From Novosphingobium sp. PC22D (lineage in GTDB: Bacteria > Pseudomonadota > Alphaproteobacteria > Sphingomonadales > Sphingomonadaceae): a stretch of DNA of 64,000 nucleotides. Where the stretch lies: NCBI RefSeq assembly GCF_002556635.1, contig NZ_MWMO01000004.1, forward strand, positions 62,001 through 126,000. The letters are read 5' to 3'. Positions within the stretch are counted from its first letter, which is position 1. The number at the start of each line of letters is the position of its first letter. The notes beneath the pieces are model-generated. The model searched no databases. It had not been told where the DNA came from and saw only the letters and a list, made by a program, of their open reading frames with translations. Shown piece by piece: positions 35,134 through 42,068 of the stretch. The position numbers and the translations under genes were made by a program.

Positions 35134-36330
35134 ATGAATGCGAGCGCAGCGGGTTGTCCCGTCCATGCGGGCCGCGACGATCGGAAGACGGCGCGCGTGG
35201 CCGAGGCCAACCTCACGCCGCACAAGGGATCGCGGGTCGTCGGCGATTTCGCGGCGGCGCGGGAAATCCTGCGCTCGCCCAAGGTGCGCCAGGCCGGCGC
35301 GGGGGCCGAGCACGTCGACCTTTCGCGCCCGGGCGAGATCTCGTTCTTCTTCCTCGACGGCGAAGAACACCGCAAGCGCCGCGCCGCCGTCGCCGGGCTC
35401 TTCGCGCCCAAGACCATCGCCACCCGGCACCGCGCGGTGATGGACCGGACGATGGGGCAGATCGTCGCCAAGCTCCAGGCCAGGGGTTCGGCGCCGCTCG
35501 ACGAGCTGAGCTGGCAGATGGCCGTCGATGTCGCCGCCGAGATTGTCGGACTGACCAACTCGGACAGCAACGAAGCCCTCGCCAACCGGGTCAAGGCCGT
35601 GCTCGACAGTTCGGTGAACCGCAAGCCGGGCCTGTTCAACACGATCAGGTTCGCCGCGCAGATGCTCGTGCGGGTCGACCGCTTCTGGAAGCGCGACCTG
35701 CTGCCCGCGGTCGAGGCCCGCCGCCGCGCGCCGCGCGAGGACGTGATCACCTACATGGTGCAGAACGACTATTCGAAGAAGGGCATGCTGATGGAATGCC
35801 TGAGCTACGGCGGCGCGGGCATGATGACGACGCGCGAATTCATCGTCATGTGCGCCTGGCACATGTTCGAGAAGGACGCCCTGCGCGAGCGCTTCCTGAA
35901 CGGCGACGAGGCCGACCAGTTCGCCATTCTCGAAGAGATCCTGCGGCTCGAGCCCGTCGCCTCGCTGCTGCACCGCCGCGCTCAGGAGCCGGTCGAGGGC
36001 AAACAGGGCGCCCGGGTCGCGACCGACGAGGTCGTCGCCCTCAACATCCGCGAGGCCAACGTCGACGAGGCGATCACCGGCCCCTGCCCCTTCGAACTCG
36101 ATCCCGACCGGGCGAAGCGGATGAAGGTGGTCGGCCCCTACATGAGCTTCGGCGACGGCCCGCATCGCTGCCCCGGCGCGCAAGTCGCGCTGCACGAGAC
36201 GCGGGTGTTCCTCGATACGATGTTCCGCCTTCCCGGCATTCGCCTCGAGAGCGAGCCCGACATCATCTGGAACCCGCAGATCCAGGGCTACGAACTGCGC
36301 GGCGCGGTCGTCGCCTGCGATCCGGCCTGA
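35134..36330 (+). CDS. Cytochrome P450
   Basis: A 398-residue soluble bacterial P450 monooxygenase. The I-helix region is SYGGAGMMTTREFIVM (about 228-243, A-G-x-x-T-T), the K-helix E-x-x-R is in LEEILRLEP (about 270) and the haem Cys loop is MSFGDGPHRCPGAQVALHE (about 338-356, F-G-x-G-x-H-x-C-x-G). The ATG at 35134 follows GACGAGAGGA. A 2Fe-2S ferredoxin follows after 9 bp and probably supplies electrons; no reductase is adjacent. Substrate unknown. Confidence 0.93.
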   Translation: MNASAAGCPVHAGRDDRKTARVAEANLTPHKGSRVVGDFAAAREILRSPKVRQAGAGAEHVDLSRPGEISFFFLDGEEHRKRRAAVAGLFAPKTIATRHRAVMDRTMGQIVAKLQARGSAPLDELSWQMAVDVAAEIVGLTNSDSNEALANRVKAVLDSSVNRKPGLFNTIRFAAQMLVRVDRFWKRDLLPAVEARRRAPREDVITYMVQNDYSKKGMLMECLSYGGAGMMTTREFIVMCAWHMFEKDALRERFLNGDEADQFAILEEILRLEPVASLLHRRAQEPVEGKQGARVATDEVVALNIREANVDEAITGPCPFELDPDRAKRMKVVGPYMSFGDGPHRCPGAQVALHETRVFLDTMFRLPGIRLESEPDIIWNPQIQGYELRGAVVACDPA

Positions 36331-36339
36331 CGCCAGGCG

Positions 36340-36660
36340 ATGGTCGCGATCCGATTCGTCGCCGCGGACGGCAGTGAGCAGGTCATCGACGCGGTCGAGG
36401 ATGTCTCCTTGATGGAAAACGCGGCCGCCAACGGCATCGAGGCGATCCTCGCGGTTTGCGGCGGCAATGCCTATTGCGGCACTTGCCGCGTCCATGTCCC
36501 CGAAGAATGGCGCGCGGTGACGGGCGAAGTCACCGAGATCGAGGAACCGATGATCGAGGCGAGCGGCGACACCGATCCCGGCGTGCGCCTCTCGTGCCAG
36601 ATCCCGGTCACCGCCCTGCTCGATGGGCTGGTGGTGCACACACCCGAGACGCAGGAGTAG
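36340..36660 (+). CDS. 2Fe-2S ferredoxin
   Basis: A 106-residue adrenodoxin/putidaredoxin-type ferredoxin. The cluster ligands are AVCGGNAYCGTCRVH (C-x5-C-x2-C, about 39-48) and the fourth Cys in LSCQIPV (about 87). Length and spacing fit ferredoxins that serve class I bacterial P450s. It starts 9 bp after the P450 stop, so the pair is one operon under the TetR-type operator. Confidence 0.93.
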   Translation: MVAIRFVAADGSEQVIDAVEDVSLMENAAANGIEAILAVCGGNAYCGTCRVHVPEEWRAVTGEVTEIEEPMIEASGDTDPGVRLSCQIPVTALLDGLVVHTPETQE

Positions 36661-36749
36661 GCGCTCGCGGCGGCGGCTTTGCCGATATTCCGCGCTGGGG
36701 GCGGCCATTCCGGGCACGACGACTATGCGGAGGCATTCCCCCACGCGTC

Positions 36750-36769
36750 ATGCCAGCGAAAGCTGGCAT
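36750..36769. repeat. Short palindromic intergenic repeat (hairpin)
   Basis: ATGCCAGC and GCTGGCAT form a perfect 8-bp stem with a GAAA tetraloop. Together with the flanking CGTC it resembles the dispersed intergenic repeats whose translation reads MPAFAGMT in many proteobacteria. Only one copy is visible in this window. Confidence 0.6.
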
Positions 36770-36826
36770 CGCTCCCGGAGTTGCGCCACCGTGGCTCGAT
36801 GGGCGGCTGGACCTGTGAGGCTCAAT

Positions 36827-36842
36827 GTCCGCTAACCACGAC
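36827..36842 (+). repeat. GTCCGCT box, copy 1
   Basis: GTCCGCTAACCACGAC, followed by the first 68-bp direct repeat after 13 bp. Related boxes occur at 38231-38246 and 38349-38364. It belongs to a local family of degenerate intergenic repeats. Confidence 0.5.
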
Positions 36843-36855
36843 TTTCCTGCCGATC

Positions 36856-36923
36856 GCGTCCTGAAAGTCGACATGGCTGCTTATCGCATTTTCAGCGTGA
36901 AACCCGCCTTTCCGGACACGACG
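36856..36923 (+). repeat. 68-bp direct repeat, copy A
   Basis: Begins GCGTCCTGAAAG and ends CCTTTCCGGACACGACG. It matches copy B (37677-37744) at 64 of 68 positions by eye, in the same orientation. The two copies bracket the RlpA-like gene. Confidence 0.8.
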
Positions 36924-37030
36924 GCATTTCGTTCGTTGGACAATCGAAGATAAGGCCACCCTGTAGGCCAGTTGACCGTGCCGATGGAAGATTATTCGGA
37001 TCATACAAAGCGCGCACGCGTTGGATTCGT

Positions 37031-37615
37031 ATGAGCATTCCAATCAAGACAGACTCACCGCCCTCTTCCATGCCAACTCGGCGAGAGCGATTGCGTGTCT
37101 TTCTGACGCTTAGAACCCAACGACAAATGCTTATTCTGGGGATCGTGGCACTGGCGGTAATTTCCATCATTCTCGCCGCTGCCTTGTTTCACGACCGGGA
37201 AACGCCGGAAATTGTGAAGCTCGGTAAAGGCTTGGCAAGCGTCGATGCACAACCAGTGCGCGATCTGGAGCCGCGTGCACCGGCCAATGTTCCGGAACCA
37301 GTGCCAAGCCCTTCCGAAAGCGGCATAGGCAATGGCCGCGCCAGTTTCTACGGGAACGAGCTTGCGGGCAATCGAACAGCCAGCGGAGAGATTTTCGATC
37401 CCAAGCGGCTGACCGCAGCACATCGCACACTTCCCCTCGGCAGCCGTGTGCGTGTCACGAACGCTCGTAACGGCAAGAGCGTCATCGTGCGGATCAATGA
37501 TCGCGGACCCTTTCATGGCAATCGCGTAATCGATATCTCGACCGCCGCCGCGCGGACCATCGGTCTGATTCGGTCGGGCACCGGCAGGGTAAATCTCGCG
37601 CTCCTCGTAAGTTGA
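37031..37615 (+). CDS. RlpA-like septal lytic transglycosylase, membrane-anchored
   Basis: A 194-residue protein with a cytosolic N-terminus, one membrane helix (MLILGIVALAVISIILAAAL, about 33-52) and a periplasmic double-psi beta-barrel (about 100-194). The RlpA signature residues are all present: Glu in ASGEIFDP, His in TAAHRTLPLGSRV and Asp in RINDRGPF, so lytic activity on denuded glycan strands is plausible. Unlike classical RlpA there is no lipobox and no SPOR domain. Codons are visibly less G/C-biased than in neighbours, and 68-bp direct repeats flank the gene, so it may be acquired. Confidence 0.85.
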   Translation: MSIPIKTDSPPSSMPTRRERLRVFLTLRTQRQMLILGIVALAVISIILAAALFHDRETPEIVKLGKGLASVDAQPVRDLEPRAPANVPEPVPSPSESGIGNGRASFYGNELAGNRTASGEIFDPKRLTAAHRTLPLGSRVRVTNARNGKSVIVRINDRGPFHGNRVIDISTAAARTIGLIRSGTGRVNLALLVS

Positions 37616-37676
37616 ATTGGCGCTCAAGCGAATGACCCCATTCCACAACGTTCCCGCCGATCGCGGTCCGCGCCGG

Positions 37677-37744
37677 GCGTCCTGAAAGCCGACATGGCAA
37701 CTTATCGCGTTTTCAGCGTGAAACCCGCCTTTCCGGACACGACG
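37677..37744 (+). repeat. 68-bp direct repeat, copy B
   Basis: Second copy of the repeat at 36856-36923; the four differences I see are C for T, two bases in the GGCAAC/GGCTGC step, and G for A. It lies 61 bp after the RlpA-like stop codon and just before the DUF4826 gene. Confidence 0.8.
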
Positions 37745-37791
37745 ACTTTGCGGACGTTGACTTGGTGCCGAAACGATGACTTCTCCGATCA

Positions 37792-38229
37792 ATGCGCGAA
37801 ATCCAAGATGACCCAGATGAAGACGAATGGTGTGCCAAGCAACGCGTGGAAGTCGTCGGCTACCTTTCACGCCATAAGCTCGGCTCTGCGAAGGTTGGTG
37901 ATTGGCCTGCATGGCACGTAGCACCTGTGGCTGCGGTGTGGGCTGTCGAGAGCCTGAAAGTCCCCGGCGCAGTGGGTTGGTGGGCAATTTCAGGCGACCT
38001 TCCCACGGATTACACAACCTGCTGCGGAGATCGCAGTCCTCGGCAAGCCATTCGAGAGTTTGGACAGAAGTGGCTCAATGCAGCCCGGCAATGGGAGAAG
38101 GGAGAACGGCTTGCTGATTGGGGCCTAGGAAGCGGAGAACTTGAAAGCGAAGTCGCACCAATGCTCATGGAGCGAGCGAAGCTCCTGCTAGCGTGGGCAT
38201 CCGATGACAGCCACTGGGATTTTGCTTAG
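37792..38229 (+). CDS. DUF4826 family protein
   Basis: A 145-residue cytosolic protein. Conserved-looking segments are DEDEWCAKQRVEVVGYLSRH, VGDWPAWHVAPVAAVWAVES and GWWAISGDLPTDYTTCCGDR, followed by a helical C-terminus with LLLAWASDDSHWDF. The pattern matches DUF4826, a family of unknown function. Codon use is less G/C-rich than the flanking core genes, as in the RlpA-like gene. It has no obvious operon partner. Confidence 0.75.
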   Translation: MREIQDDPDEDEWCAKQRVEVVGYLSRHKLGSAKVGDWPAWHVAPVAAVWAVESLKVPGAVGWWAISGDLPTDYTTCCGDRSPRQAIREFGQKWLNAARQWEKGERLADWGLGSGELESEVAPMLMERAKLLLAWASDDSHWDFA

Positions 38230-38230
38230 C

Positions 38231-38246
38231 GTCCGCTCCCCACGAC
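38231..38246 (+). repeat. GTCCGCT box, copy 2
   Basis: GTCCGCTCCCCACGAC, starting 2 bp after the DUF4826 stop codon. It matches copy 3 at 15 of 16 positions and copy 1 at 14 of 16. Confidence 0.5.
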
Positions 38247-38348
38247 ATTGGAGACGTTCCGGGCTCTCAAGGCGTTTGCCGAAAGCGGACACTTGATCGA
38301 TCTCATCCCAACTCCACTCAGCCTGAGCGGGCGAGGTGCTGGCCGGGC

Positions 38349-38364
38349 GTCCGCTCCGCACGAC
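38349..38364 (+). repeat. GTCCGCT box, copy 3
   Basis: GTCCGCTCCGCACGAC within the 244-bp gap between the DUF4826 gene and the epoxide-hydrolase-like gene. It is followed by ATTCCCGACGTTCAGCGC, which is also related to the sequence after copy 2. Confidence 0.5.
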
Positions 38365-38473
38365 ATTCCCGACGTTCAGCGCATCGGTTCCGAGCCCCGA
38401 CAGCGGTCATGCCTTCACAATCGGATACGCCCAAACCACCCGCACGGCGCCCGAACTGGTCCCGCGTCCCTGC

Positions 38474-38857
38474 TCACTCCGGCGGCGCGTAGGTGCGGGT
38501 GTCGAAGTAGTCGCGCCAGGCGGTGATCCTGCCGTCCTCGACCTCGAAGATGCCCATCACATGCGGCGAGATCATCGCTTCGCCGTCCTTGCCGATGATA
38601 TGGTCGATCCGTTCGGTCAGCACCTTGTTGCCGACTTCCGCGACCGCGAGGTTTTCCACCCGGATCGCCGTCATGCCCAGCGCCTCCTCGTAGCCGCGAT
38701 TGAGCGCGTTGGCCTCGTCCGCGCCCACGGTCGTCGCCCAGCCGACGTTCTCCCACACCGTTTCGGGCGTGAAGTAGTCGTCGAAAGCCGCATAGAGGTC
38801 ACCCGGCTTTTCCCAGCGGGCGAGGAACGCGCAGACGGTTTCGCTTGGTGACGGCAT
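38474..38857 (-). CDS. Limonene-1,2-epoxide hydrolase family protein
   Basis: A 127-residue NTF2-fold protein of the limonene-epoxide hydrolase (LEH) family, which opens epoxides by direct water attack. The catalytic-type residues are visible: Arg and Asp in VLTERIDHIIGKDG and the second Asp in AWRDYFDTRTY near the C-terminus; TPETVWENVGWATTVGADEA is the N-terminal family segment. The ATG at 38857 was chosen for normal length. It follows the GMC oxidoreductase gene after 31 bp on the same strand. Confidence 0.82.
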   Translation of the reverse strand: MPSPSETVCAFLARWEKPGDLYAAFDDYFTPETVWENVGWATTVGADEANALNRGYEEALGMTAIRVENLAVAEVGNKVLTERIDHIIGKDGEAMISPHVMGIFEVEDGRITAWRDYFDTRTYAPPE

Positions 38858-38888
38858 GGCTCTCTCCCTCGATCTTTCCCGGGTCAGA

Positions 38889-40502
38889 CTATGCCGGGAC
38901 GCGGGCGTCCTCCAGCACCATCTGGGCCGCTTTCTCGCCGACCATGATTGCAGGGGCATTGGTATTTGCCGCTGGCATCACCGGCATGATCGAGGCATCG
39001 GCGACGCGCAGACCGTCGATGCCGCGAACCCGCAGCCGCGGGTCGACCACCGAGCCGGCATCGCCCCCCATCCGGCACGTCGCGACGGGGTGATAGCCGA
39101 TCCCGGCGCTCGCGCGGATCGCCTGCTCCCATTCGCCGTCGTGCTTGGGCAGCGGATCGGGCGCGAGCTGGCGGACGACGTGCCTAGCCATCGCGGGCAT
39201 CGCGAAGATCTCGCGCACCTGCTTGGCCCCGCGCACCAGCGCGGCGATGTCGGCGTCGCTGCCGAGCAGGCGATGGTCGATGACCACCTTGTCGGTCGGG
39301 TCCGCGCTCCTGAGGCGGATCTCGCCGCGACTCTCGGGCTTGGCGACATTCGCGTAGACGACGCAGGCGGGCACGGCATGCGGCTTTCGCGTCGCCATGT
39401 CGTGCGCCATCAGCCCGAACGACAGCTTGATGTCGGGAAAGGCGAGATCCGGCCGCGAACGTACGTAGGCCATGGCCTCGACCGGAATGATCGTCATCAG
39501 CCCGCGGTTGAACAGCATGTACCGCGCCATCTCGCGCGCGAGCACGAGCGGCTTCATCATCTGGTTGTAAGTGCGCGTGTCGACCTGGAAGATCGAATGA
39601 AAGCTCGCGTGCTCCTGCAGGTTGCGGCCCACCTCGGGCATGTCGCGCACCACTTCGATGCCGAGCGCGGCAAGGTGCCCGCCGGGCCCCAACCCCGAAC
39701 GCATCAGCACCGCCGGCGAATTGAGCGCGCCCGCGCTGATGATCGCCTCGCGCCGCACCCGGATGGCCGCCGCCTCGCCGTCCTTGCGGTAGGCGACCGC
39801 GGTGACGCGCCCATCCTCGATCTCGACCCGGTCGACCGTGGCGCCGGTCACGACGTCGAGATTGGGGCGCTTCATCGCCGCGTCGAGGAAGGCGCGCGCC
39901 GCGCTGGAGCGCTTGCCGCCTTCCTGCGTGCACAGCATCTCGAACACGCCGTCGACGTCGCCCGCGCAATAGTCCTCGACCTCACGCAGCCCGTACTGCT
40001 TGCAGGCCTCGACGAAGACACAGGTCAGCGCATGGCGCTGGCGCGGCGGCGAGACGCCGAGCGTGCCCATCGCAGAATGCGACTGGCTCGGCTCGCCGGT
40101 GTAGCGCTCGGACTTGCGGAAGAGCGGCAGCACGTCGTCCCAGCTCCAGCCGGTGCAGCCCAGCTCGCGCGCCCACTGGTCGTAGTCCGAACGGTCGCCG
40201 CGAATGTAGATCATGCCGTTGACCGCCGAGCCGCCGCCGAGCATCCGCCCCGCGCTCCAGAACGCCGGCCGCCCGCCCAGCGAGGGATCGGGCTCGGTCA
40301 TGAAGCACCAGTCCTTCTCGGGATCGCCGAGCGATTTCATCCCGCCGGCGGGCATCCGGTTCATGAAGCCGTCCGAGCCCGGTCCCGCTTCGAGCAGGAC
40401 GACGCGGATGTCCGGGTTCTCCGAAAGGCGGTTGGCAAGCACGCAGCCCGCGCTGCCGCCGCCCACGATCACATAGTCAGCCGCTGGCCCCTTGTTCGAC
40501 AC
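38889..40502 (-). CDS. GMC family FAD-dependent oxidoreductase
   Basis: A 537-residue flavoenzyme of the glucose-methanol-choline family, probably an alcohol dehydrogenase. The FAD site is DYVIVGGGSAGCVLANRLSE at the N-terminus; WSAGRMLGGGSAVNGMIYIR is the GMC signature 1, ISAGALNSPAVLMRSGLGP signature 2, and GYHPVATCRMG with NTNAPAIMVGEKAA carries the active-site His and Asn. The GTG at 40502 was chosen because GGGGAG precedes it; an in-frame ATG at 40541 is possible. Its start overlaps the FrnE-like gene by 26 bp. Confidence 0.9.
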   Translation of the reverse strand: MSNKGPAADYVIVGGGSAGCVLANRLSENPDIRVVLLEAGPGSDGFMNRMPAGGMKSLGDPEKDWCFMTEPDPSLGGRPAFWSAGRMLGGGSAVNGMIYIRGDRSDYDQWARELGCTGWSWDDVLPLFRKSERYTGEPSQSHSAMGTLGVSPPRQRHALTCVFVEACKQYGLREVEDYCAGDVDGVFEMLCTQEGGKRSSAARAFLDAAMKRPNLDVVTGATVDRVEIEDGRVTAVAYRKDGEAAAIRVRREAIISAGALNSPAVLMRSGLGPGGHLAALGIEVVRDMPEVGRNLQEHASFHSIFQVDTRTYNQMMKPLVLAREMARYMLFNRGLMTIIPVEAMAYVRSRPDLAFPDIKLSFGLMAHDMATRKPHAVPACVVYANVAKPESRGEIRLRSADPTDKVVIDHRLLGSDADIAALVRGAKQVREIFAMPAMARHVVRQLAPDPLPKHDGEWEQAIRASAGIGYHPVATCRMGGDAGSVVDPRLRVRGIDGLRVADASIMPVMPAANTNAPAIMVGEKAAQMVLEDARVPA

Positions 40503-41175
40503 GCCCCAGTCTCCCCGCCACCTTGCGCAGGCTCGCGGCATAGACTTCGGGCTCCTGCGAGCCGGGAATCATGTACCGCCTTTCGACCAGCATCATCGGC
40601 ACACTGGTCACGCCCATCTCCATCGCCTCGTTTTCTTCGGCCGCGACGGCGGCGACGAGGTCGCGATCTTCGAGCGCTTGTGCCGCTTCTTCTCGGGGAA
40701 TTCCAGTAGATTCCGCAATTTCGAACAGCGTATCAGGATCGTGAATGTTGCGCCGCTGCTGGAAATGCGCGTCGAACAGCGCCAGCTTGAGCCGGGTCTG
40801 CGCCTCGGGTCCGCGGGTGTGATGGGCATAGGCGATCAGCACGTGCGCGCGCCGCGTGTTCCACAAGCGCCGCTCCGGCTCAGGCTGCGCGCCGAGATAG
40901 CGCATCTGGTAGCCCGCCTGGGCCGCGAGGTCCTGCATCCGCGCGGTCATCCCCGCGTCGGGTTCGCGCCCGTACTTGCGCAGCATGTGCTCGGCCATGC
41001 CCTCGCCCTCGGGCGGCATGTCGGGGTTCAGCTCGAAGGGATGCCACTGCACGGCGGCGGCGATCTCGCCCTCGAGCTCCGCGAGCCCCTTTTGCAAGTT
41101 GTAATATCCGATGACGCACCAGGGGCACATCACGTCCGACCAGATGTCGATCGACAGGCGTACGGGTTCGGTCAT
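40477..41175 (-). CDS. DsbA family protein, FrnE-like
   Basis: A 232-residue cytosolic thioredoxin-fold protein of the FrnE/2-hydroxychromene-2-carboxylate isomerase-like DsbA group. The redox motif is SDVMCPWCVIGYYNL (C-P-W-C, about residue 16), with an inserted helical domain and the cis-Pro region GVTSVPMMLVERRYMIPGSQ. The ATG at 41175 shares its A with the last base of the nudC TAA stop. It may act as a thiol oxidoreductase or as an isomerase on an aromatic compound. Confidence 0.87.
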   Translation of the reverse strand: MTEPVRLSIDIWSDVMCPWCVIGYYNLQKGLAELEGEIAAAVQWHPFELNPDMPPEGEGMAEHMLRKYGREPDAGMTARMQDLAAQAGYQMRYLGAQPEPERRLWNTRRAHVLIAYAHHTRGPEAQTRLKLALFDAHFQQRRNIHDPDTLFEIAESTGIPREEAAQALEDRDLVAAVAAEENEAMEMGVTSVPMMLVERRYMIPGSQEPEVYAASLRKVAGRLGRVEQGASG

Positions 41176-42068
41176 TATCGGTTCACCCACCATTGCAGGA
41201 GGACATGCGCGACCGCGGTCGCGGGGGGAGCGCCGAAAGCGCGGCCGGGCTCGCCGCGCGCGACCGCGTCGAGCGCATCGACGACGTCCTCGCGCGAGAA
41301 CCAGCGCGCGTCGTCAAGCTCGGTCGCGTCGATGGTGATCGCCGGATCGTCGGCATGGGCGTGGCAGCCGATCATCAGCGAGGAGGGGAACGGCCAGGGC
41401 TGGCTGACGACGTAGGACACGTCGCGCACCCGCACGCCGGCCTCCTCGTGCACTTCGCGCGCGACTGCTTCCTCGATCGATTCGCCCGGCTCGACGAAAC
41501 CCGCGAGCGCCGAATAGCGCCGCTCGGGAAAGCGGGGCTGGCGGCCCAGCAGGACCTGCCCTTCGTGCTCGACGAGCATGATCGTCACCGGATCGACGCG
41601 CGGGAAATGCTCGGCGGCGCAGGCCTCGCTCGTGCAGGTGCGCTGCCAGCCGCCCTTGGCGAGCGCGGTCGGCGCGCCGCAGACCGCGCAGAAGCGGTGC
41701 CGCGCGTGCCAGCCCACGAGCGCGCGCGCGCCGCCGTAGACCGCAAGCTCGCCGGCCGAGAGGATCGCCATCGCATTCCAGCTCGCGGGACCGGCGAAGT
41801 GCCCTTCGCGGCCGAGCGCGGCGGGGACTTCGGCGAAACAGCCGCGATCGCCGTCGAGCCCCAGGAACACCAGCTCGCTGTCGGGCGCGGCATCGTCGAG
41901 CGCCCCCCACACGAGCGCGCTTTCCGGGTCGATCACCGGATCGAGCCCCTCGAGCCGCAGCAGGCGCGCGCGCCAGGTCTTCAGCGCCTCGAGCGCGGCG
42001 GGGTCCGAGCGGACATGGTCCGCGCGGTCGAGCCGCGATCCGGCAAAGGCGATCGTCGGCAAGGTCAT
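41175..42068 (-). CDS. nudC: NAD+ diphosphatase (NADH pyrophosphatase)
   Basis: A 297-residue Nudix hydrolase that cleaves NAD(H) and decaps NAD-RNA. The zinc ribbon is FCAVCGAPT with CTSEACAAEHFPR (about 126-152); the Nudix box is GFVEPGESIEEAVAREVHEE with AGV (about 190-212), and the NudC-specific SQPWPFPSSLM follows. It overlaps the upstream serine hydrolase gene by ATGA and the downstream FrnE-like gene by one base. Confidence 0.95.
   Translation of the reverse strand: MTLPTIAFAGSRLDRADHVRSDPAALEALKTWRARLLRLEGLDPVIDPESALVWGALDDAAPDSELVFLGLDGDRGCFAEVPAALGREGHFAGPASWNAMAILSAGELAVYGGARALVGWHARHRFCAVCGAPTALAKGGWQRTCTSEACAAEHFPRVDPVTIMLVEHEGQVLLGRQPRFPERRYSALAGFVEPGESIEEAVAREVHEEAGVRVRDVSYVVSQPWPFPSSLMIGCHAHADDPAITIDATELDDARWFSREDVVDALDAVARGEPGRAFGAPPATAVAHVLLQWWVNR

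Larger units (their letters stand above)
36661..37030. other. Repeat-containing intergenic region
   Basis: A 370-bp non-coding stretch between the ferredoxin and RlpA-like genes. It holds a perfect GNRA-type hairpin (36750-36769), a GTCCGCTAACCACGAC box (36827-36842) and copy A of a 68-bp direct repeat (36856-36923). I see no credible gene; short open frames on both strands are repeat translations. Confidence 0.7.

Noticed and set aside
36608..36874. Small minus-strand frame containing MPAFAGMTR
   Set aside because: This peptide is the known false translation of a dispersed palindromic repeat.
36822..38017. Minus-strand frames at 36822-37043 and 37055-38017 sharing a KGGFHAENAIS peptide
   Set aside because: The shared peptide is just translation of the 68-bp DNA repeat; no start signals or domain support.
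38856..40709. A 617-codon plus-strand frame opposite the GMC oxidoreductase
   Set aside because: Antisense shadow; the minus strand carries a complete GMC enzyme with all motifs.
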